Positions 1 through 4,488 of a DNA stretch of 6,930 nucleotides are shown here, piece after piece (the stretch's first letter is position 1; each line of letters starts with the position of its first letter). The position numbers were made by a program, and so were the translations under genes. Source of the DNA: Candidatus Zixiibacteriota bacterium (GTDB lineage: Bacteria > Zixibacteria > MSB-5A5 > SM1-73); NCBI GenBank assembly GCA_022866585.1, contig JALHUP010000399.1:1-6930 (forward strand), read 5' to 3'. The notes under the pieces were generated by a model. The model was given only the letters and a program-made list of their open reading frames with translations, ran no database searches and had not been told where the DNA came from.

Positions 1-97
1 AGGGGGTGAGGTCTTGAAAACGTCTCTTTCATTAAGTCTTTAGGCTCGTTTCTGTTATTGAGAACTCTATCCGCTACAAGGAGAAGAACCTTTTATA

Positions 98-814
98 TTA
101 GTTGGTGAATCTGTATTTTAATAGAGTCCAAATAGCCTGCAAGCCGTCTTTCCATCTGATCTTTTTTCCTTCTTTAATCTTTCTGGGATTATAAGAAATA
201 GGCACCTCCAAGATTTCGATCCCTCTTTTTCTGATCTTGGCTGTAACCTCCGGGCAGAACTCAAACCTTTTGCAACTCAATCTCAGGCTCTTCAACAGAT
301 CCGCTTGAAAGAGCTTGTAGCAGGTAGGTTCGTCGGTCAACCGGCAACCGTAGAGCAGATTGGTCCACCAGGTAACGACTTGCCCTCCGATGAAATATCG
401 CAAATACGACATTTTGTTCTTGTGGCTCAGTGAGCGTGAACCATAGACCACAAAGGCGCCATCTTCAATAATAGGCCGGACCAGTTTCAGATAGTCATTG
501 GGATCATATTCTAAGTCGGCGTCCTGAATTATAACCAGGTCCCCGGTAACTTTTTCAAGCCCGGTCCGGATAGCCATCCCTTTTCCTAAGTTCTGGTCAT
601 GGAATACTATCGCAATGCTGCAGTTGTTCTGATATTTCCTCAAAAGCTCTCGAGTGCCATCCGTGGAAAAATCATCCACGATGATGAGCTCCTTTTCTAT
701 CCTCTTGACGGCACTCACCCTCCTTATTATCTCCTCAATGGTGTTCTTTTCATTATAAACCGGCATTATTATGGAAAGCTTCATGGGTATTACCAAGATA
801 TTTTTAATCGACAA
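98..814 (-). CDS. Family 2 glycosyltransferase, dolichol-phosphate-mannose-synthase-like
   Basis: A cytosolic or membrane-associated GT-A glycosyltransferase that probably moves a sugar from a nucleotide-sugar to a polyprenyl phosphate or a related envelope/glycan acceptor. Numbering from the internal ATG at 784 (228 aa), the N-terminus MKLSIIMPVYNE is typical of family 2. VDDFSTDGT (36-44) binds nucleotide, DQNLGKGMAIRTG lies at 63-75, and the metal-binding DxD is D88-A-D90 in IQDADLEYDP. TDEPTCYKLF (150-159), EFCPEVTAKI (175-184) and EVPISYNPR...EGKKIRWKDG (193-214) match the acceptor side of DPM1-like bacterial enzymes. No transmembrane helix is visible, so it resembles the soluble DPM1-type rather than GtrB/ArnC types with C-terminal helices. 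Two starts are possible: TTG at 814, preceded by AAAGGA six bases upstream, or ATG at 784 with no clear Shine-Dalgarno but a better family N-terminus. The gene stands alone, more than 430 bp from its upstream neighbour. Family is certain; donor and acceptor are unknown. Confidence 0.93.
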   Translation of the reverse strand: MSIKNILVIPMKLSIIMPVYNEKNTIEEIIRRVSAVKRIEKELIIVDDFSTDGTRELLRKYQNNCSIAIVFHDQNLGKGMAIRTGLEKVTGDLVIIQDADLEYDPNDYLKLVRPIIEDGAFVVYGSRSLSHKNKMSYLRYFIGGQVVTWWTNLLYGCRLTDEPTCYKLFQADLLKSLRLSCKRFEFCPEVTAKIRKRGIEILEVPISYNPRKIKEGKKIRWKDGLQAIWTLLKYRFTN

Positions 815-820
815 AGAAAA

Positions 821-826
821 TCCTTT
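821..826 (-). promoter_or_regulatory. Ribosome binding site favouring the TTG start of the glycosyltransferase
   Basis: On the minus strand AAAGGA lies six bases before the TTG at 814, a normal spacing. The in-frame ATG at 784 is preceded by CTTGGTAATACCC, which lacks a purine-rich ribosome site. The site therefore argues for the longer 238-residue form, against the family preference for starting at MKLSIIMP. Confidence 0.5.
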
Positions 827-954
827 TTATTAAGATAACACAACTACCTCAAAAGTCAAGTCTCAAGTGATGAGGAGCCTAAGTGTGATGATCTATCTAC
901 AAAATAAGATTTCTATGTTTATCGTCTCCCGGTTTGGGTTTCGGACACGTATCG

Positions 955-985
955 TCTGCCAAAGGCAGATCCGCCTCTGGCGGAT
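955..985. repeat. Two abutting perfect hairpins (double palindrome)
   Basis: TCTGCC-AAA-GGCAGA (955-969) runs directly into ATCCGCC-TCT-GGCGGAT (969-985), sharing one base. Both stems are perfect (6 and 7 bp) with three-base loops. Neither has a U-tract on either strand, so this is a palindromic intergenic repeat rather than an intrinsic terminator. The CCGCC-N3-GGCGG core recurs at 3018-3034 and 3073-3085. Confidence 0.75.
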
Positions 986-1025
986 AAATCGTCTTTCGGA
1001 TTCGTCTGTCGTATTTTGGACGATG

Positions 1026-1044
1026 CGTATTCATTCATACGAAT
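1026..1044. repeat. CGTAT/ATACG hairpin containing a 13-mer shared with another spacer
   Basis: CGTAT (1026-1030) and ATACG (1037-1041) form a short stem around TCATTC. The overlapping 13-mer CATTCATACGAAT (1032-1044) is the exact reverse complement of ATTCGTATGAATG at 2425-2437 in the next spacer upstream. Both copies also border further CGTA-containing sequence, so they look like ends of one dispersed intergenic repeat. Confidence 0.55.
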
Positions 1045-1215
1045 AGACGATTGACCCTGACTCTTTAGACGATACGTAACCGCGACCAAAACCTTTTAAA
1101 ACGAAACCCAAAGTATGCAATCGTTATTTAATTGACAAAGCAATATAGTAATCGGTCGCCCTTTTAATCATCGGCGATGTGGGTCGGGGAATTAATGGTT
1201 TCACCCTGGATGATA

Positions 1216-1231
1216 CTTCAGAAATCTGAAG
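1216..1231 (-). other. Small hairpin 16 bp after the nuclease stop codon
   Basis: CTTCAG-AAAT-CTGAAG forms a perfect stem (7 bp if the inner A:T pair is counted) just downstream of the TAG at 1248. It lacks a following U-tract on the minus strand, so termination here would be inefficient or Rho-assisted. It may be only an mRNA 3'-end structure. Confidence 0.3.
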
Positions 1232-1247
1232 GCCATTTGGCTGGAAT

Positions 1248-2324
1248 CTAATCTCGGATGAACAAAACATAATTTAACAAAAGTTCCTTGCTAAAAGTTT
1301 TAGTAACTTTGGTGCTCTCCTTGAAAGGCTCTGCGTCAAATCCCTCTTTCCTTAAAAAGTCTGGGAACTCAGGAATGCCGTGCACTGTGTAAATTTTTTG
1401 GGGCTCAGCTAATTTGGTATATTCCATAAGCTCGGAAAAATCAGCGTGATCGCTTAAGGGAAAAGCTTCATCTGCGCCAAACCAATCTTTGCATCCGGAA
1501 TCTATGGCCCAGCCAGTCAGAATAGCAACTCTCTTTTTGGGGATTTTTTTGATCATACGGGATCCTCTTACGTAAGGAGGGACAATCAAAACTTTTCCCT
1601 CCAAATCTTCTGCTTGATAATGCTCATAGTTTTTGAATTTGACTCCGAACTTCTCATATATTTTGGCTATCTTAAATATGGCTTGGTGCACGCTGGTCTT
1701 ATATCCCCGGAGGCCTAATATTTTCATGATCTCTTGAGCTTTCCCCAAAGAATAAGCCAAAAAAATAGGGACTTGACCAAAGGATAAAGCCTGATCCACA
1801 AATTCTGTGATTTGATCTATGATCTCTTTTCGATCGGGAAAGATGTAGCGGGGGAGTCCAAAAGTCGATTCCATGATCAAAATGTCGCACTTTTTCACCT
1901 CGGCTTTTTTAGCAGTTAAACATTTGCGCAACTTTAAATCCCCAGTGTAAACTATCCTCACTCCTTCTATCTCCAAAAGAATCTGGGCTCCCCCCAGGAT
2001 GTGACCCGAAGGAAAAAGCTCCACCTTTATCCCGTCTTTGGATTTCGGTTTTTCAAATTTGGATCCATGGGCATGATGAGTCACAAAATAGGCAGAATCG
2101 AACCTTTTGGGCTGGTTATACTCCAGGATGTTGAATTTTGCCCTGCCGAAGCGATGCTCATATAGTCTTGCCGTCTCCTTGGTGGTTAAAATCTCCTTAT
2201 GTCTTACGGCATGATCAATATGGGCATGGGAGATAAAGGAAAAATCAACTTTTCTTCGGGCATCCAACCAAAAATTCGTCCCTTTAATATGTATCCCGTT
2301 TTGACACTCAATCACGAATTCCAA
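1248..2324 (-). CDS. Metallo-beta-lactamase/beta-CASP family nuclease (COG1236-like)
   Basis: A predicted cytoplasmic zinc-dependent exo- or endonuclease acting on RNA or DNA. In the 358-residue reading all family motifs are present: D21 (motif 1, FWLDAR), H33-A-H35-I-D37-H38 (motif 2), H108 (motif 3, GHILGG), D129 (motif 4, YTGDL), E152 (motif A, MESTFG), H293 (motif B, LSDHADF) and H315 (motif C, TVHG). The nucleic-acid-specific beta-CASP insert lies between E152 and H293; at roughly 140 residues it is compact, and with the total length this resembles 'mRNA 3'-end processing factor' and ligase-associated exonuclease proteins rather than 450-550-residue RNase J or CPSF types. No ATP-dependent ligase or ligase-associated helicase lies nearby, so the DNA-repair reading has no contextual support. 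The start is uncertain: TTG at 2324 has AAGG only one base away, whereas GTG at 2315 (codon 4) lies about 10 bases from that AAGG. Fold is sure; substrate is unknown. Confidence 0.92.
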   Translation of the reverse strand: MEFVIECQNGIHIKGTNFWLDARRKVDFSFISHAHIDHAVRHKEILTTKETARLYEHRFGRAKFNILEYNQPKRFDSAYFVTHHAHGSKFEKPKSKDGIKVELFPSGHILGGAQILLEIEGVRIVYTGDLKLRKCLTAKKAEVKKCDILIMESTFGLPRYIFPDRKEIIDQITEFVDQALSFGQVPIFLAYSLGKAQEIMKILGLRGYKTSVHQAIFKIAKIYEKFGVKFKNYEHYQAEDLEGKVLIVPPYVRGSRMIKKIPKKRVAILTGWAIDSGCKDWFGADEAFPLSDHADFSELMEYTKLAEPQKIYTVHGIPEFPDFLRKEGFDAEPFKESTKVTKTFSKELLLNYVLFIRD

Positions 2325-2351
2325 ACCTTAAACTTTTGAACCTTTGAACCA
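2323..2351 (-). repeat. Degenerate 7-8-bp tandem repeat at the nuclease start
   Basis: Read on the minus strand the leader is TTCAAAGG, TTCAAAAG, TTTAAGG, TTTGG: four drifting copies of a 7-8-base unit running into the start codon. The last copies supply the only AAGG near the start, so the repeat may double as the ribosome site or may have obscured the original one. Low-complexity tracts of this sort are usually non-coding. Confidence 0.4.
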
Positions 2352-2471
2352 ACTAATACTAACGTATTTATTCCTGATACGAAGCCACCCCTCTCCCTAT
2401 CCCTCTCCCACGAGGGGAGAGGGAATTCGTATGAATGCGTACTAAGCGTACGGGGAATCAATTCGTTTGTA
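2325..2471. other. Spacer between kinase and nuclease genes
   Basis: 147 bp holding the framed C/G-rich hairpin (2377-2432), a further CGTAC...GTACG stretch (2438-2452) and the tandem leader of the nuclease gene. No open frame or clear promoter. The length and hairpin suggest the two genes are not tightly co-transcribed. Confidence 0.6.
2377..2432. repeat. C/G-rich hairpin framed by ATACGAA ... TTCGTAT
   Basis: CCCTCTCCC (2401-2409) and GGGAGAGGG (2415-2423) form a perfect 9-bp stem with a 5-base loop. A second CCCCTCTCCC at 2389-2398 is a tandem copy of the left arm, allowing an alternative pairing. The block is framed by ATACGAA (2377-2383) and its inverse TTCGTAT (2426-2432). There is no U-tract on the minus strand, so a dispersed palindromic element is likelier than a terminator for the kinase gene upstream, although the strong stem could still stabilise or end that transcript. 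Confidence 0.6.
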
Positions 2472-2954
2472 TTATAACTTGTATCCTATTCTTCTTAAAA
2501 ACTGTTTCCTTTCTTTGACCTCTTCTTCAGTCTCCACTCTCTTCGGAATGAACCCGTCGACCACCCCCATAATTCCTCTTCCCTGTTCAGTTTCGGCAAT
2601 AATCACCTGCACCGGATTAGCCGTGGCGCAGAAAATCCCACAAACTTCAGCACAATTTTGGACTGCCTTAAGCACATTGATGGGGTAGGCGTTTCTTATG
2701 TAGATCACGAAGGTATGACCTGCCCCTATATCAAAAGCGGTTTGGGTTGCCAATTTTTTCAACTCCGCATCATTCCCTTCAGACCTGACCAGACAGGGTC
2801 CCGATGCCTCGCAGAAAGCCAGGCCAAATCTTATGCCCGGGACTGCTCCAATTAAAACCTCATATAAATCCTCAGCCGTTTTGATAAAATGGGTCTGCCC
2901 TACGATCACATTGGTCTTCTCCGGCATCGGCACCTTATAAATTCTGAATTCCAT
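2472..2954 (-). CDS. Adenosine-specific kinase family protein (DUF355/PF04008)
   Basis: A 160-residue soluble protein that matches this family across its whole length. Conserved blocks are GQTHFIKTAEDLYEVL (19-34), GIRFGLAFCEASGPCLVR (40-57), GAGHTFVIYIRNAYPINVL (77-95) and the run 105-134 with CGIFCATANPVQVI and AETEQGRGIMGVVDG; the tail ends in FLRRIGYKL. The family is named from a crystal structure and activity of an archaeal (Pyrobaculum) member reported to phosphorylate adenosine; the role in bacteria is not established, so nucleoside salvage is inference. The ATG at 2954 is well supported by AAGGAGG five bases upstream. There is no signal peptide or membrane segment. The gene is isolated, with about 500 bp of repeat-laden DNA upstream and 147 bp before the nuclease gene. 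The family is common in archaea and scattered in bacteria, so ancient transfer is possible, but base composition does not look foreign. Confidence 0.93.
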   Translation of the reverse strand: MEFRIYKVPMPEKTNVIVGQTHFIKTAEDLYEVLIGAVPGIRFGLAFCEASGPCLVRSEGNDAELKKLATQTAFDIGAGHTFVIYIRNAYPINVLKAVQNCAEVCGIFCATANPVQVIIAETEQGRGIMGVVDGFIPKRVETEEEVKERKQFLRRIGYKL

Positions 2955-2959
2955 ATCAT

Positions 2960-2966
2960 CCTCCTT
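2960..2966 (-). promoter_or_regulatory. Strong Shine-Dalgarno of the adenosine-specific kinase gene
   Basis: On the minus strand AAGGAGG ends five bases before the ATG at 2954. This is the best ribosome binding site in the window and fixes the start of the gene. Confidence 0.85.
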
Positions 2967-3016
2967 ATCGTTACATTTAGCGGTGCATTCGAAAATGTAG
3001 TTGCTTAATTTATTTA

Positions 3017-3035
3017 GCCCCGCCTTTGGCGGGGC
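3017..3035. repeat. Perfect GC-rich palindrome GCCCCGCC-TTT-GGCGGGGC
   Basis: An 8-bp perfect stem with a three-base loop in the leader of the kinase gene, about 60 bases before its ATG. On the minus strand it is followed by TAAATAAATTAAGC, not a U-tract. It shares the CCGCC-N3-GGCGG core with 971-983 and 3073-3085. It could shape the 5' leader of the kinase mRNA if transcription starts further upstream. Confidence 0.75.
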
Positions 3036-3072
3036 AACTCCAATGTCACTGATCCTTTAAAAGTCACGTAGC

Positions 3073-3113
3073 CCGCCCTTGGCGGAGCCCGGAGGCGTGA
3101 AGCCTCCGCTATG
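3073..3113. repeat. Two adjacent hairpins: CCGCC-CTT-GGCGG and CGGAGGC-GTGAA-GCCTCCG
   Basis: The first stem (3073-3077 with 3081-3085) is a shortened relative of the palindrome at 3017-3035. The second (3090-3096 with 3102-3108) has a 7-bp stem. Read on the minus strand, the second begins with the bases TAGCGGAGGCTT and belongs to the same family as the hairpins at 3289-3314 and 3329-3354. Confidence 0.65.
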
Positions 3114-3197
3114 CGTAAACCTAACGCAAACGAAATCAAAATATAATCTAAAAATTGAAAGTAGAAAAAGCAAGTAAATAAGTGGGGTGGATGTGGG

Positions 3198-3306
3198 AAA
3201 GGTTTCGGAATACATTTTTACTTCATGCCCTACCTCCCTTTTCCAGGACATAGAGAAGGGCATGGAGTAAGGTTTAACTTCAAAACAAAATGTAGCGGAA
3301 ACCTTT
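3198..3306. repeat. Long imperfect inverted repeat
   Basis: Outer arms: AAAGGTTTC at 3198-3206 and TACATTTT at 3211-3218 pair with GAAACCTTT at 3298-3306 and AAAATGTA at 3287-3294. Inner arms: TTACTTCATGCCCT (3218-3231) pairs with AGGGCATGGAGTAA (3257-3270), 13 of 14. The right arm carries about 16 extra bases (3271-3286), and the central loop is 3232-3256. On the minus strand this could fold as an RNA; as DNA it resembles a decayed foldback element. Confidence 0.6.
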
Positions 3307-3314
3307 AGGACTCC
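3289..3314 (+). repeat. Dispersed hairpin repeat, plus-oriented copy
   Basis: Starts AATGTAGCGGAAACC and ends in GGACTCC around a central TTTA. It aligns without gaps to the minus-strand copy at 3354-3329 at about 21 of 26 positions, but its stem pairing is weaker. The left half coincides with the right outer arm of the 3198-3306 inverted repeat. Confidence 0.5.
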
Positions 3315-3328
3315 ATAACCCAAGGATT

Positions 3329-3354
3329 GGAAGGCTAAAGCCTTCCTCTACATT
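3329..3354 (-). repeat. Dispersed hairpin repeat, minus-oriented copy
   Basis: GGAAGGC-TAAA-GCCTTCC (3329-3346) is a perfect 7-bp stem (8 bp if the T:A pair is counted), followed on the plus strand by TCTACATT. Read on the minus strand it begins AATGTAGAGGAAGGC, the same layout as the plus copy at 3289-3314; the two copies converge, 14 bases apart. Confidence 0.6.
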
Positions 3355-3395
3355 TTCAGGTTGGGGAAGAAATAGGTTTTAATGGACTAAAAAAT

Positions 3396-3423
3396 AAAAG
3401 CCCCGCCAAAAGACGGGGCTTTT
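3396..3423 (-). terminator. Intrinsic terminator of the PorV/PorQ-like gene
   Basis: AAAAGCCCCG (3396-3405) and CGGGGCTTTT (3414-3423) form a 10-bp stem with an 8-base loop. On the minus strand the GC-rich stem is followed by CTTTTATTTTTTAG, a good U-tract, starting 27 bases after the stop codon at 3451. This cleanly ends the transcript of the barrel gene and separates it from the kinase gene. Confidence 0.88.
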
Positions 3424-3450
3424 ACATTTTTTCCTAGTTTTTGCTGCTCT

Positions 3451-4371
3451 TTAAAACTCTGCTGACAGTGAGATCCTATGGTTCTGGTTTAGGAAGTCGA
3501 CCTTCTCGGTCACGTAAGCATAATCCAATCTAATCATGGACACCTTTACACCCAAGCCAACGCAGAAGTTTCCATCATTCAAGCCAGCCATAAGGGCGGC
3601 GGAGTAGTTGGTGGCAAACTCCCACATATACTCTGCGCCGAAATGGAAGGTCCCATCTTGGCGGTTGATGGTCTTGCCATAGTCTATGGGGACGCAAAGT
3701 GCATGGTCTTCTCCCAGAGGATATATAACCATTCCCACCGTCACATTGGTAGGAACCGTCTCATTATTCACCTTGGTGCCGAGATCCCGAACCATCAGGC
3801 CTAACGCAATCCTGGGATCAGCCAGGAATTTGATCCCAGCGTCACCACCCACTCCAGTCTTGCTGTAGTCATCGATCTTCTGATTGACCACCTTGAGGCT
3901 CAAGCCAAACGAGAACATTCTTTGGTTGAACTCGTTTTTGAATGCCCAGGAGACTATGAACACGTTGTTCATGTCATTGAAGGTGCCCAGGGAATTGTCA
4001 TGTTCATCAGATTTGAGAATATCATCAATCCCCGAATTCAACCAGGATATGCCGAAGGTTCCGCAGTTGGTCGACTGGCAAGGGGTCCATCCAAACCCGA
4101 AGTAATTGTAGGTCCGGTCCACAGACATTCCCGCAGAATACATGGCAGCTAAGCTAACACATCCGATATCTGCCAACCCGGCGGGGTTCCAGTAGCCGGC
4201 TGTAGCATCGTGAGCCTCTGCCACATAAGCGCCTCCCATAGCTAATGCTCTGGCACCCACTCCCATCCTTAACATGGGGAGCATGTGGTTATCATCCGCC
4301 CAGGCACCGGAGAGGCACACCACCGACAGCAGGCAAAAGACCACTAGGAATTTAGCTGTTTTGTTTAACAT
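3451..4371 (-). CDS. PorV/PorQ-family outer-membrane beta-barrel protein (UPF0164-like)
   Basis: A 306-residue exported protein. Residues 1-25 are a signal peptide (K4...K7, hydrophobic 8-20, cleavage after A23-W24-A25 before D26). It is followed by the family signature LRMGVGARALAMGGAYVA (34-51) and HDATAGYWNPAGLA (54-67), typical of PorV, PorQ and FadL-like barrels. The rest (about 70-306) alternates short aromatic/glycine-rich amphipathic strands, such as FGLSLKVV, VGLGVKVSMIRLDYAY and the final HRISLSAEF, which ends in Phe as expected for BAM-dependent insertion. Known PorV proteins act in type IX secretion, carrying substrates with C-terminal sorting domains to the cell surface; other members of the family have unknown roles. 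The gene sits 117 bp downstream of a surface protein with such a domain. The ATG at 4371 has AAAAGGAGA nine bases upstream, overlapping the perfect dyad CTTTTATAAAAG (4385-4396). Family membership is strong; assignment as PorV rather than PorQ or another paralogue is not possible here. Confidence 0.88.
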   Translation of the reverse strand: MLNKTAKFLVVFCLLSVVCLSGAWADDNHMLPMLRMGVGARALAMGGAYVAEAHDATAGYWNPAGLADIGCVSLAAMYSAGMSVDRTYNYFGFGWTPCQSTNCGTFGISWLNSGIDDILKSDEHDNSLGTFNDMNNVFIVSWAFKNEFNQRMFSFGLSLKVVNQKIDDYSKTGVGGDAGIKFLADPRIALGLMVRDLGTKVNNETVPTNVTVGMVIYPLGEDHALCVPIDYGKTINRQDGTFHFGAEYMWEFATNYSAALMAGLNDGNFCVGLGVKVSMIRLDYAYVTEKVDFLNQNHRISLSAEF

Positions 4372-4380
4372 TTTCTATCT

Positions 4381-4396
4381 TCTCCTTTTATAAAAG
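4381..4396 (-). promoter_or_regulatory. Ribosome binding site of the barrel gene within a small dyad
   Basis: AAAAGGAGA (4381-4389) is a strong ribosome site nine bases before the ATG. The 12-base perfect palindrome CTTTTATAAAAG (4385-4396) covers its upstream half, so weak pairing could modulate access, although an AT-rich 12-mer would be a poor RNA stem. Confidence 0.6.
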
Positions 4397-4452
4397 ATTA
4401 ACAAAGTTTCTGTTCCTTTTTCCCCAAATGGGGATCAGGATAAATCTTTTCA

Positions 4453-4480
4453 GGGAGGGTGCCCCATCGGGCACCCTCCC
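4453..4480 (-). terminator. Strong hairpin between the surface-protein and barrel genes
   Basis: GGGAGGGTGCCC (4453-4464) and GGGCACCCTCCC (4469-4480) give a perfect 12-bp stem with a CATC loop, eight bases after the surface protein's stop codon at 4489. On the minus strand it is followed by TGAAAAGATTTATCC, with no clean U-tract. It therefore might act as a partial terminator/attenuator lowering barrel expression relative to the surface protein, as a 3'-end stabiliser, or as a Rho-independent terminator of unusual form. The barrel gene lies only 81 bp further on, with no obvious promoter between. Confidence 0.6.
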
Positions 4481-4488
4481 TCGAAACT

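Larger units (their letters stand above)
921..1112. repeat. Composite inverted-repeat element with clustered ATCGTCT heptamers
   Basis: Seen directly: the block TTTGGGTTTCG (933-943) recurs inverted as CGAAACCCAAA (1102-1112), and ACGTATCGTCT (947-957) recurs inverted as AGACGATACGT (1067-1077). Both blocks match 11 of 11 and are in nested order, but are separated by 3 bp on the left and 24 bp on the right. The heptamer ATCGTCT occurs at 921-927, 951-957 and 988-994, with a near copy TTCGTCT at 1001-1007, and inverted as AGACGAT at 1045-1051 and 1067-1073. There is no open reading frame inside. It could be a degraded non-autonomous (MITE-like) element, a folded leader RNA, or an iteron-like protein-binding cluster; the sequence alone does not decide. 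Confidence 0.6.
815..1247. other. Intergenic region, 433 bp, repeat-rich
   Basis: No credible gene is present. The left part (841-920) is AT-leaning and featureless. Positions 921-1112 contain a cluster of ATCGTCT heptamers in both orientations, two separated inverted-repeat blocks and two abutting hairpins, annotated separately. The right part (1113-1247) contains only a small hairpin shortly after the nuclease stop codon. No convincing promoter for the glycosyltransferase was found; a minus-strand TTGTCA at 1132-1137 is followed at 17 bp by TACTTT, too weak to call. Confidence 0.7.
2955..3450. other. Intergenic region, 496 bp, packed with palindromes
   Basis: No convincing gene. A minus-strand frame from a TTG at 3323 to 3057 is open for 88 codons, but it has no ribosome site, starts beside one hairpin repeat and ends by reading through two others, giving a tail (GGFTPPGSAKGGLRDF) of the kind produced by translating such repeats. 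From right to left the region holds the barrel gene's terminator, a perfect 3329-3346 hairpin, a long imperfect inverted repeat at 3198-3306, an AT-rich stretch (3116-3180), and GC-rich hairpins at 3090-3108, 3073-3085 and 3017-3035. A promoter for the kinase gene must lie here or upstream, but none stands out. Confidence 0.7.

Noticed and set aside
1..32. Minus-strand ATG at 32 opening toward the left edge (MKETFSRPHP)
   Set aside because: Only ten codons visible, poor ribosome site, and the CTCACCCCCT at the edge resembles non-coding C-rich repeat sequence.
599..838. 79-codon plus-strand frame opposite the glycosyltransferase start
   Set aside because: Antisense to the conserved N-terminal nucleotide-binding region of the glycosyltransferase; no independent coding evidence.
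921..1073. CRISPR-like array from the repeated ATCGTCT motif
   Set aside because: The repeat unit is only seven bases, spacing is irregular and copies occur in both orientations; no cas gene is present.
1132..1152. Plus-strand TTGACA resembling a -35 box
   Set aside because: The only TATA-like hexamer is six bases away and there is no plus-strand gene to drive. The minus-strand reading (TTGTCA, 17 bp, TACTTT) is also weak.
1158..1229. Plus-strand peptide-like run ALLIIGDVGRGINGFTLDD... ending at TGA 1227
   Set aside because: Only 23 codons, with stops immediately upstream and no start or ribosome site. No family recognised; could be chance.
3057..3323. 88-codon minus-strand frame with a hydrophobic stretch (LIYLLFLLSIFRLYFDFVCV)
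   Set aside because: TTG start without ribosome site; begins beside a hairpin repeat, crosses a long inverted repeat and ends by reading through two GC-rich hairpins. The hydrophobic run comes from an AT-rich tract. Not recognised as any family.
4422..4433. CCCC-AAAT-GGGG hairpin upstream of the barrel gene as a terminator
   Set aside because: Only a four to five bp stem, followed on the minus strand by A-rich rather than T-rich sequence.
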